A program made the translations under genes and the position numbers. Below the pieces are notes generated by a model, which saw only the letters and a program-made list of their open reading frames with translations, was not told the DNA's origin and searched no databases. Below are positions 41,451-52,451 of a stretch of 64,000 bases of DNA, one piece after another. The stretch is taken from contig NC_021700.1 of the NCBI RefSeq assembly GCF_000247815.1, positions 22,151,208 through 22,215,207 on the forward strand. The letters run 5' to 3'. How positions within the stretch are numbered: the stretch's first letter is position 1; each line of letters starts with the position of its first letter. This stretch comes from Ficedula albicollis. Lineage: Eukaryota; Chordata; Aves; Passeriformes; Muscicapidae.

Positions 41451-44400
41451 GAATGTATAGTAATTGTACCTGTTATTTAATACTACTGTTATTTAACAGT
41501 AGCTAAATCACTATACTACAGAAGGATTCCAGCACACACCTGACTAGCTGACAAAGTTATTTACAATAAATCCAGCTGTTAGTTTCACCAAATACTTCAA
41601 TTTTACAGCCTGATACCCACCACAGCAGCTCCCTTGCCTTTTTTGTAAGCCAGGATCCTCTCCATCTTTGAATGGTCAAATTTCAGCACGAGGTAGGTAT
41701 TTTCTACGTGCACTGTCTGTCTTGTCTTTCTGACACTTTCATTTCATTTTTCTGAAGGGACTCAGAAGAAAGGCACAGACTAAGATCTCCCTGACTGGGC
41801 TGAAGCAGGCCATGCCATCATCTATCCTCGACTACCTGTGCTAGATAATTCCCTAAAAGCCAGCCATGAATGCTGAATCCACTTCAGGGCACCACTGAGG
41901 TTGTGGGTCTGCAGCTGAGGTGTGACACCTCAGGGTTTCTAGGAGACACAGTGGGTGGGTGGCAGGTCGTGCCGCTGTCTCCTTCCTTGGCTGAGAAAAT
42001 CTAAGATGAACAAGGCAGTACCAACAAATTTGGAGAGCAGGAAAATAATTGCGTGTGAAGGAGGCATATGATAAGGAAAGGGTGAGACAGTGACTTTATG
42101 TTCTGGAAATCTTTCAACTTTCCACACTTCAGCAAACACTCCACAGGCTTGTTCTATGTGCAACTGGAAATGTGAGGTCTGAGGAGCTCAGTGACCATTC
42201 CAGAACTTTAAAAGAGCATAACTACCCCAATGTGCAGGTCTGAATTATTATTTCATTAATATTCTTTCTTAATATTGTCAGAAAAGCCTTTTTTTTTTCA
42301 TAAGAAATTCTGAATCTTTTTCTTTACTGAAATCTGTACATGGCTCCTGCTGACAGAAGTGCTCTGACTACGTTTATTACGGGTTTTTTATCAACAAAAC
42401 AGATTTCTATTTTAACCTTCAGGGTCTCAGGATGTATTGATGCAACAGAAAATGGTTGTGAAACTCACTATAGGTTGCTGATGTCAGTCTGGAAATGAGT
42501 GAGAGTTGTGCAAATGTTGCTTTAAACAGAAGTGTGATTTTCAGATTGTGATTTGTGTAGAGAAGAGGCACATTTAAGGCACTCCTACTCCTTAATCTCT
42601 TTTTCTGCTATTGTTTATTTGCTTGTTTGTTTTAAGCTCTTTATTTCCTTCTGTGTTGTTGGAGAATACTGTGATTGCCCAAACATAATTTCATATTTAA
42701 AACAACAGTTAGACAAAAGGTTTCCCAGCAAAGGCTCAAGTCCAGGCCCTGAGAATTACTTGTAGAGCTTAACTGCAATAGTTTGGAGAAAATAAAGATG
42801 AGACTTTTAAACTAGCTTTCATGAAATGGAATTTTACTTGTTCATTGGCTCATCTAAAATTAAATGGAGCATTTCAAAGAACTGCTACAGCAGCAAAATC
42901 CAATAGGAAGAGAGAAAATATGCAGCTAAACAGAATAGTTCTAACAAACATTTCTAGTGTTAATTCTGCAGAATTCTGCAACTATTTTGTTCTCTTTCAA
43001 TGTGTTTGAGCAGCCCTGAGCTCCCAAGTCTCACCAAGCATGGAACAGCTTCGATCTCCAACGTATTTGGCTTAGGTCACAAGTTAGGATCCAAAACTGG
43101 AGACTGAATCTCTTCATGATGTTTTGACTTCTAATTCTGAAAAAAAAGCCCATTTTATAAATGGTCTTTTTCCCAAAATCGGGGTTTCTTTTTCAGTTCA
43201 GGATATTTTGGATTTTGGCTTGGTTTTGAACATGTTCAGTTTTGAATCATTGGTTCAAATCCAGGAGTCCGATTTCTATCTGTTGCTAATTTCTAAATTA
43301 TTTTTTTGTTGCCAGAATGAAAGAAATAGGATCTTTCTGCTTTTATGGGTGTGGAGCAAAAGTCAGGTACCTCAAGAAACTGATTTTACCTGTATGAGCT
43401 GATGCAAGAAGCTCAAGAATTAGACTGTGTTTTTTCCAGTGCATTGCTGTCCTCTTAATGCTTGCTTTCACAGCTCTGTAGTCCCTAATTCTTCCTCAGG
43501 ATTCCTCCTGCTTCTCCTCTTGCATTTGTCTTCCATAACATTTTGGTCAGGGTGTATGTCTTATCTATGTTTGGAAAGTGCTTTGTAAATTTACAGCACT
43601 CTATAAACCCTTTTATGAGAATCAGAATGTAAACCTTTACCAGCTACAATAACAGGAGTGGAAAATTCTATGTTCATTTCTCAATGACTGACTAAATATT
43701 GTCTTTAGAGTTATATTTATAGGGAGATTCTTTGTATGTGCCTTATTGTAAATGTTATTCTTAGACACGGAGTTAGGAAAACCAGTTATTCAATACATAC
43801 TTTTTACTTTTCTTGAGCGTCAAAGAACTTTTTCTAGTTACACTGCATCCTTCAGGGAGACAGAAAGTAAGATGAGCCCTTAAAGTTATGTGGAATTGGA
43901 GCAATAAGAAGTATTTTAATTTTTCTAGGGTTTATAAAACCTACCTGGAACTGTTTTCATTTGGGGACTTTTTTTTCCAACTTTTTCCAAATAACTACAC
44001 TTTTCAAACTCCCTTCATTTGTGGATTTTTTTTTTTTTCCTCAGCATCTAATCACCAGTAATAGTTACAAATTCAAACAAGGGGAAGTTCCTAAGAGAGC
44101 AGTCTGGGATGATTTATCTGTGCTTTTTTTGAGAGAATAGAAAAGAGAGCTCAGAGAGAAATGTCTTTGGCTCCTGTCTTTGAATGCCAGCCCATCCCTG
44201 CAGACAGAGCAGCCCTGCATATCAGCCTGGCACAGGGTGGGCAGGAGAAGACATGGTGCTTTGGGTAAGACAGTGCCTTCCCATGAAGGATGGGTGGATG
44301 GATGCTCTGGGCAGTACTGCTTGGTTCCCAATGGGAAGGGACACAACTTATGCTTTCTTTGACCCCACTTTGCACTTGCTTGTGCAAAGTTACAAGGTAG

Positions 44401-44810
44401 TACCTTGAAAAGAAGTATTAGAAATCACAGCAAATACATCAAGCTAAACTCTTTTGCAAAACCAACATGCAAACATGCATCTCTTCCTGCTTTATTGCTG
44501 AGGTTTCTCTGGAGGTCTCCTGATTGTAATTTATTTAATGTAATCTGATTTTAAAGTCATCAGAAAACAATCACATATCTCCATAGATAGAACAGGATTA
44601 CAAAGATGGTGTAATTATTCATTTGCCTTCTTTCTGTGATAATAGAACAGCTGCTGCCACCCCTTCTTTAACATGGCTGATTATTCCTGTCCAAGTGCAT
44701 CTCTGCTGAAAATAAACATTTTCATAATGGGTTTTCTTACATCAAGATAATTCACAGAGACTTCAAGAGATAATTTACATGTAGCTTCCACTTTTCTACA
44801 CACATAAATT
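41451..44810. other. Unique AT-rich noncoding DNA
   Basis: No gene is recognised. One possible SINE tail lies at 43555-43620 (separate entry). A poly-T run is at about 44026-44038. Confidence 0.5.
43555..43620 (+). repeat. Possible SINE 3'-tail relic
   Basis: GGAAAGTGCTTTGTAAATTT followed by CAGCACTCTATAAA resembles the end of MIR-type SINEs (AAAGCGCTTTGAGA ... GCGCTATATAAA). Only the tail is recognisable and no head lies upstream. Confidence 0.3.
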
Positions 44811-45020
44811 CATAGGAACTTAGAATTACTGCTTGGATGGGATCTCTGGAAATCACCCAGTTAAAACTTTTGCTAAAAATTGAGAGTACTGGTCAATCAG
44901 GCCAGGTCAGTCATGGTTTTGTATACCTGAATCTTGAATACCTACAGTCATAGACATTCAATAATGTCTCTGGGCAATCATTCCCAGCATGTACCATGTT
45001 CTTATTGTGGTGAATTCATA
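44811..45020 (-). mobile_element. Old CR1 3' fragment, minus strand
   Basis: Strongly diverged CR1 3' end read on minus: TTGGATGGGATCTCTGGAAATC near 44833, then TCTTGAATACCTACAGTCAT and GTCTCTGGGCAATCATTCCC. These follow the order of the common CR1 3' region. About 210 bases remain. It is the most decayed of the six copies, which suggests an older insertion. Confidence 0.7.
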
Positions 45021-45871
45021 AATGGTCTTCATTTTTGTCAGACTAGCTATCGCAGGAAACAGGCTAATGGATCATGTTTTAAAGTAGACACCCTTATAAA
45101 AAAATGCAGACTGCTTTGCACTGAAGACAGAGGTTGCCAAAGAATGCCTGTTAAGCACTGGAATTCAGAGGGCTGAAGATAATTTCATCAAAATTGCTGA
45201 CCTGCCGAGTTGAGAATCACTTACCTGTTTAAATGAAGTGCAAAAGCATGGGATGAAGGATGTGCTCTGAGCAGGTGAGAAAAAGTCAAATCAGAGTATC
45301 AGCTAGAGTGTCACAGCAGGAGACCAGAAGGGGTTGATGGGACACTGTGACTGTGTATTTAACAAAAACATTAATTTGGAGGGAGAGGAATGGAGGAAGC
45401 AAACACCTCTGATCAACCTGATCACCTCTGAGAAGCTCTGATCATTTGGGCATGACTGCATTACCCACAACAAGGAAAATCCTTAGACATATATGGCAGT
45501 CCAAGGCAAGTGTGAAACAAACTCATCTTCCCCCAGTCACAGAAGTGTTAAACATTGTCAGAGAAGTGTTACTGACATATTTTCTATTCCATCTCTGGAG
45601 TTAGAATTGCTTAATTTCTCAAGTCTAACCACACAAGCCTCTAGCAAGAGTTATAAATATCTTCCAAATGATCAGTTACACCCACATGCTCTCTTCTCTT
45701 TTAATGATAAGTTTTCTGGGGAAGAATTCCTTGCAGAAAATCACTCAAGAGCACATTGTTGGGGAAGCTGGATTGGTAAGCAATCAGGGAGGCTGCTTGC
45801 TTGTTCACTGAAACTGAAGCAGCATGTTCTGCAACACTACTCAGGGTCCTTGGTTAGTTTAATTGATAGGG
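45021..45871. other. Unique noncoding DNA
   Basis: No gene or repeat is recognised. The 149-codon plus-strand frame starting at 45493 has no known motif and runs into the duplicated segment. Confidence 0.45.
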
Positions 45872-46000
45872 AAAAAATGACATTTTTTTTGCTCATGTCT
45901 GTCCTTCACTGTACTCAGCATAGTGTTCAAAATTGTCATTAAAAAATGACATTTTTTTTGCTCATGTCTGTCCTTCACTGTACTCAGCATAGTGTTCAAA
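45872..46000. repeat. Two-copy tandem duplication, 69-bp period, identical copies
   Basis: A 60-base unit (AAAAAATGACATTTTT to AGTGTTCAAA) appears twice with no difference that I can see, separated by ATTGTCATT. At the junction TGTCATT (45934-45940) and AATGACA (45945-45951) form a 7-base inverted repeat. Confidence 0.93.
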
Positions 46001-49000
46001 GGGAAGAGGTTTGATCAGAATGACTACATGTCCCTCCTGTTATTTTCAAGCAGTAAACAAAAATTACCTTGGCTGGATTCAGCACCTTCTGTGTACTAGT
46101 TATTATGTCTTCAGAATGACCAAGTCTTTTCTAGGCAGCTGTTTCCAGAGATCTGCTACCTGAGCAGGAGTCTCAGTCACCTGCTTACATTTCATTTCTG
46201 TAAATACCTCCTCAAAGTTATGTCCAACATGCTCTGAAGCCTGTGTGAGCTCCTGCTGTGGGGGCCATGCTGAGCAGTGCGTCCCTGTGATCGCTGATCT
46301 CTTGCTCTGCACAAAGGGCTCAGCTCCGCCTGCACGCTGTGGGTCGGAGTCAGACTGGTGTGGCACTGCTCCTGGGCTTGGCACCGACATGCCACATAAT
46401 GTGATAGTCCCTGCGGGTCACATCTGTGCTGTCTTTGGCGGAAAAACTGTGCTCGGAGGTTAACTTCTGACCCTGTGGCCCCTTTTCTCCAAAAAATGTT
46501 TTGAGAAGAAGTAATTGCTGTCCTTTCATAAGCCATTCCTTGCCTGGATGATTTGATTCTCCTGTGTGCTACTGTGGCTTTTAAAAGAAACAGTAAACTC
46601 TTCATACAGCCAAGACACTCCAGCGCGAGCAATCGAGGAGGCACAGCACCAAGGCAACTGTGTTCTTCCAAAATAGATCATTCTGCGAGGCTTGACTGCA
46701 AAGTCTCCCCCATAACTTCATCTCAAGCAGGGGAAATGGTGGTTTGTGTGTCGCATGTTCACTGTTAGAGTAATCTACACGAGAAAAAGGAATCTATTAC
46801 AGAAACACTTTTTAAAATTTTTATTTTGAGGAAAATAATTGCACTTGAGATATTATGGATCTAACTATGAAAAAACCATGATGTTTCTTGACAGAATTTT
46901 TCTGGGATTTTTGTTTTAGTGTTATTTATATAAATTCAGAGTTGAGACTCTGAAACATTCAGTGTTTCATCCTTGTGGGTTTGTGTGAGTACTTGAGGAT
47001 ACAAAGTGTTGAAGAAGCATGGGAAAAGAAGAGCTTTAGTTGAGAGATAGTCATATTGTAATAAATATCACTCCCTTTGGAGACAACCACTGTTGCAGTA
47101 AAACCACAAAAAGAATTACATAGAATTTTATATAACAATGCATTATTTTGAGTTTGCACATTACAAAAAAAAAAAAAATTCGCGAAGTCGGAAAAATCTT
47201 GGTATTAACCAGTATCTAAATGAGCTACAATAATAGCTTATATGTGTAGGGCTAAAGACGATAGTAGACTTCATTTGCTGCCCACCAAGTTCAGTCTCAA
47301 ATTTTTTAAACAACTTTTACTATTCTTCCTGTTTTGCATTTTATAATTTTAATATGTCTGATGATTGGGCCTGCAACTCCTTATGGATTCAAGTGAGACT
47401 ACACAGACATCTACCAGCGTGATTTATTGCAATCAAGTAATTCATCCTTTGCAGACGATGTCCTCATTTGCACCCAGTAATGGTATTAAAAGTTATTTGC
47501 AAGTGCAGAAGTCTAAATTTAAGAGTGCTAAACGTGCTTAAGAAAATCAAATAAGTTGCTTTAAGAGCCATGTGATTTGCATTTCAGAAACGGGTATCTA
47601 TGTAGATATTAGAGAACCACAGGACTGGGGCAGCATGGGGTAACCTTTGGCTTAGTTCTTACTGAGGCTGAAGATCTAACTGATGAGGAGTGAGGTGAGA
47701 GATGGAAGCCATTTAGCCACATCAACTGGTCTCCCTTTCTTTTAACCTCATCCAGATTGGCCTGGCCTCTCTCCTGCTGTGGTTGGTGGAAGTGACACTT
47801 ACTGTTCTCCCTCTACCCTGCGCCAAAGCCCATGAACAAGAACGTGCCATGAGCTGTATTTCCTACAGGAACAGCCATGCTGCTGGTCAGTATCACCCTC
47901 CATCTATCCAGCCAAAGTGAAGGGGCCATTTGCAGACAAAGCCTTTTCCTCACACTCTTTCAAAACCAAGTGTCCATGCTGTGCTAGTGCCAGGTGAACA
48001 CACTGGCTGAGCTCTGGCCTTGGGCCATGAGGCTCTACTGGGAAATACAAAACTTGCTGGGCATCTCTAGGACTGACCAGTTTCTGGCAGTTTGGTGGGG
48101 AATTTGTCTAATTTATCTTGTATCTCAGGATCCACCAGAGCAGAGGTATCCAAACACTCCCTCTAATAGTCCAAGCTCCCCTAGAAACACCCCTAGCAGA
48201 GGTCCTGACAAAGGAACATATGAACCATCATTTCTCTAGTTTCTTGCCAAGTGGGAAATTGCTGCCTGCCAAATTTTCCCCAGCATCTCAGCTGGTGGCC
48301 AGAACGTAGACTCTGCGCCTGACTGGCCCCAACACCTCCCAGGAGGAGCAGCCCTGGCAGCCTACAGCATATGGTCCTGCAAGTTGTGCCTTCCTTTACC
48401 AACTTGCCTGTTTTAGCCAGCACCCTCTGGACTGCTGCCCCTGATGTGATTAGTCCTCCTCCCTTTCCACATGGGTGAGTTGGTCCACCACTTTACCTTG
48501 ACCTCTCTCTCCTCTCTGTGGTGAATCAGCCATGTCATGGGAGTGGGTATTAGAATGAAGGAGTTTCCTCTTCAAAGCTTCTTGATGTCTACTAAGGATG
48601 CTCTCACCCAGACTGGCGTACCGCCTTTCCAGCTTGGTTCTGCTATCTGTGCTTTTTGATCCACACAACATTTATGCATCAGAATCAGACACGCTTCAAC
48701 AAGTTCCATCTTCCACGTGATAATTCAGGCATTTCCTTGTTTATCATGAGCTGCTTTTGTGTAAATAAAAACAAAGCCCAAAATCCCCACAGGTATGAAA
48801 CAGCATGATCAGTAAACACGATCCTCCCAAAAGATATGTTGTAAATTTTAAATGAATGAAGTGCTAACACTGAAATTGGTAGCATTGTCTTCTTCTGGCA
48901 AACTCATGACAGCAAGTCATGTGGTCTGTGAACACCAAAACCATTTCAGAGGCATCTGCCAGCGTGTCGTGGGACACTAAGATAGTGTGAAACTAAAGCT

Positions 49001-51009
49001 GAACTGGAAACCTGCACTTCTTTTTTCCAATGATATCCCACAAGCAGTTTCCAAAAAACTCACTAGGTAATTAGCCCAGTGGCACGGATGTTTACCAGGG
49101 TGCAAACATCAATACTATGCAAGACAACCAGAGGTTGCACTTATGTGTGAAAGTGTCTCTTGCTGTGAGGCTTGCATGATACATTTAAGTGCAATGATGC
49201 CGCCAGTCAACTTGGCTTGCCCAGCCCATGCAGAAGACAGACAGAACAGGATCCAGCTCTGTCACAGAGCAAGGAGATGCCACAGTAGGCAAGCTGGTTC
49301 CTCTGTACATCATTCTGGGCCTGTGAGAAAGACAGAGGCAATAATTTTGCAGCAAAGGAGGATCAGAAAATCCTTGGATAAATGTGCTGATCTAACTTCA
49401 TTCTGCACTCAATGAAAGGAAGACATGGACTAGAGCATGTAGCTCCTCATAATGCCTGTTCTTTCCCACCAGCCAGCTCAGAGTTAGCAAATCAACAGCA
49501 GAGTCAGGAATCCTCCACAGCTGTGAGTTGGATTTTTGGCTAATCTCCATGGTTTCCAGACAATCAGCAAGCTGCAGATGTGTTTAAGTATCTGACCCTC
49601 CCATGGTTATACTGGGGCATTAAGTGGCAAGATTATCCCAGGGTTTCATGCTCCTACTCATTGGGAATACATATTCTTTTTCAGTTTTGGAACTAAAAAT
49701 GTGTAGTAAGTTATGAAAGGAAAGTATTTCACTGCTGGTTAGGGGAGCAAATAAATGATGTAAAACAGAACAGAAGGAAAGTCAAACCCCTCTACAGTAA
49801 TGGCATTTGAAATCCTCAGCAGGCAGAGCTTTGCAGAGGTGCCAGCATTCTGGATTGCTCTGAGACAAGAACAAGCTCTGGGTCTGGATCATCCTGTCTT
49901 CATGCCTCAAGTGCCTCTGAGAGGGTTAATTTGTTTGGCTGCCAGAAGGGTTAGCTGAAGAGCAGGACACAAGTGTACACAGGTTTCATGCAGCTGCAGT
50001 GGCCTGCCAAGCACTGCTTGCCATGCCTGAGGAAAACCCGTCTCACTGGGCTGGGGGATCTTTGGGATTGCAGTCCTGCAGTGCACTGACAGTGTTAGCT
50101 CTTAGGGGTATGCACACATGAGGAAGAGATAGAAGGTAAATAATGTGATACAGACTGGAGGCTATTAGGAAAGACCAGCTGTTTTTGCAAAATCAGGATC
50201 AGGACTGGTAAGTACTACGTAGGTCCTTCACATCCTGCACTGATGTTCATGACTTTTCCTGGTCAGAGGGCATGCCTGGCCATCCTTTCTTCTTACCTGC
50301 CAGGGGTCCCATAAAGTCTCCCAGAGACTTGCATACCTTCCATGTGCCCTGTTTTTTTTTCCTCCAGTGCTGGAAGCAGTGCCTTAGCTGCACAGCCGAA
50401 CTGCAGTTTCTGGGAAGCTAACCATACTGTGCCTTGCACATAAGAAATTTAGCATAGGCTTACTGTTGGATTTCTTTTTGCAGCTTAAGAGTTAGAGTCA
50501 CAGGTGTTTCTGAATTAGCATCAGCTGCATGTAGCAGATAGCCAGAACTGTCTCCTTCAAAGTGTAGTCATGGCTCTGAAAGGAAAGGATCCCACATGGA
50601 AAGGCAGCATGGACTGAGGCTAGAAGGGAGATGCAGAATTGGGAATATCCTACTGTCTGCTGCTCTAATATCCCACACTCTAGCTCTAAAGTGGTCTATT
50701 TGCACACAGCCCTGAGGATGAAGCCTCCTAGCACACACTGGTCCTGTATGCTGCTACTGAGAAATGATCTGACATTGTACAAACGTGGGGATGCAGGACC
50801 CTGCCATTTCTAGCACCAAAAGAGTGATGCTAGAGCATTGTTTCTGCTTAAAGATCCAGCACTTTCATCAGGGGAAGGCAAGTCACATGTGCAATGTGAT
50901 CAGGTACTATTCTTGCTCATCTGTGGGAGTCTGAGTGGGTATGAGCAAGCATAGGCAGCTGGCACACTCTGGTTTCCTCTGCAGAAGCACCTTCCTGCCT
51001 GATTACTGC
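46001..51009. other. Unique noncoding DNA
   Basis: No gene or transposon is recognised. The 159-codon minus-strand frame at 46192-46671 and the GC-richer patch at 47.99-48.65 kb show no known domains. A poly-A run lies at 47165-47178. Confidence 0.5.
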
Positions 51010-51876
51010 TCATTTCCCTGCTGGAAACAAAAGCTGTGTTAGAATTTGGATTTTGCCACCAAGATATGCCAAGGCAGATGGAAACGAAGCTGCTTGTCCA
51101 CTGACCAGTATATGGCATAGCAGGCTGCAAGTAGGTGTGCTTGATCTTTGCACATATCCTGGTGCCACTGGAACAGGTAAGGGGCAGCCCTGAGCTGTGA
51201 TGGAGCCTGGAGGCACAGACATTCTGCTGCCAGGGGCTGCACTAGCCTGGGACACTCTACCACAGTGCAATCCCCACTCCTGTTGGCAGTGGAAGGCCAG
51301 CTCTCCAGGCCACTCTCTGCTTGTGTCCTCTCCCAGCTTGATGCTGTAATTAAGTAGGCATCCGTGGGCACACCTGCACCAAAAAAGGGTCTTACTCCCT
51401 CGTGCCAGTAGGGTCATTTTCAGTCTTCCTGTATCCCAGAGAGCTATTTTCACCTGGGCAGCACTGCAAAGCTGAAATTCAGTATTCATGGAGTAGCCCT
51501 GCTTATACAAAATATGGGAGAGTTGTCTTGGCCCTGCAGCTGAAGCTGTTGGAGACAGCATTTCCTGTCTCTGAAGATATCCAGGCAGATACCTGACAGA
51601 ACTGTGGGAAGGTGCTGGTGGCACCTGCCTAACATCTTGCTGTGCCTGGTGAAGAAAGAAAGGCTCCTGCACCCAACATTTTGGCACAACCCAACAAGGC
51701 AACTGGCTCTCGACACCAAAGAGACTATGAGTGTGCCACTTGGGCAAAGCCAGGATGTAGCATGCTGAATTAGGAGCTATAGCACCAGTCAGAGTTGCTG
51801 GGAAGGGGGCTGTGGCTGTCCTTGTCCCTGCATAGCAGATGCTGGGGCAGTGCCTCTGCCAGGCAGAGGTCTGCAT
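51010..51876 (-). other. Unidentified 288-codon open frame
   Basis: A frame from ATG at 51876 to TGA at 51010 encodes 288 residues. I do not recognise any domain. The product is rich in Ser, Gln, Ala, Leu and Cys and has few acidic residues. It shows no signal peptide or membrane segment, and no repeats. Other minus-strand frames are also fairly open here (77, 84 and 110 codons), which points to locally low stop density in a GC-richer patch rather than selection. It might be an unspliced lineage-specific frame, a noncoding transcript, or chance. Confidence 0.15.
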
Positions 51877-52330
51877 CTTTGCAGGACTGTGAAAATCTGG
51901 GTGTAAAATCTGGGAACTGTGATCCTGGAGGAGGTAAGCTCAGGGAAAGTCTTCCTCCAGAGGATGGAGCCGAAATCAACAGGCAAACAAGAGGAACAGT
52001 CTGAACCACAGAGCAATGGGAACCATTTTAGGACTAGTCCCATTCTGGTTTAGATTTAAATCACAATGGACAGGACTGTGGTTTGATTTCTGGGTTATTA
52101 TATGGCTTTGATATTTTGAGCTAATTTTAGTCCATCTTCTGTTAACTTTTAATTGCTTGAAGACAGAGAATGTAAGACTAACCTAATTCTTTTCACATGC
52201 TCAGTCTAGAACAATGATTCACCTGCATAGAAAAACTGTTCCTATCACAGCAGAATGACTTCACCTCTTGATCATATTCTTCATGTCATAGTTAGAGGCT
52301 TGTTTGTGTTTCATAATGAATTTTCATTTG
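51877..52330. other. Unique noncoding DNA
   Basis: No gene or repeat is recognised. Confidence 0.45.
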
Positions 52331-52333
52331 CAG

Positions 52334-52451
52334 GAAGTTCAAGCTCGGCTTCAGAATTGTGCTCAGAGCTGGAACCCTATTTATCAAACCTCAGCTTTTA
52401 AACAAATCATCATACGAAGATTTCAAAGAAATACAGATGATTGGAGGTTAG
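52334..52451 (+). other. Weak candidate coding exon
   Basis: A T-rich stretch ending TTTTCATTTGCAG (AG at 52332-52333) is followed by an open frame beginning EVQARLQNCAQSWNPIYQ. A weak possible donor, GGAG/GTTAGC, lies near 52446. The peptide has mixed, protein-like composition, but I cannot assign it to a family. The frame stays open past the donor to a stop near 52528. Confidence 0.15.

Noticed and set aside
46192..46671. 159-codon minus-strand frame
   Set aside because: No recognisable motif; composition is not distinctive and no splice or promoter context was seen.
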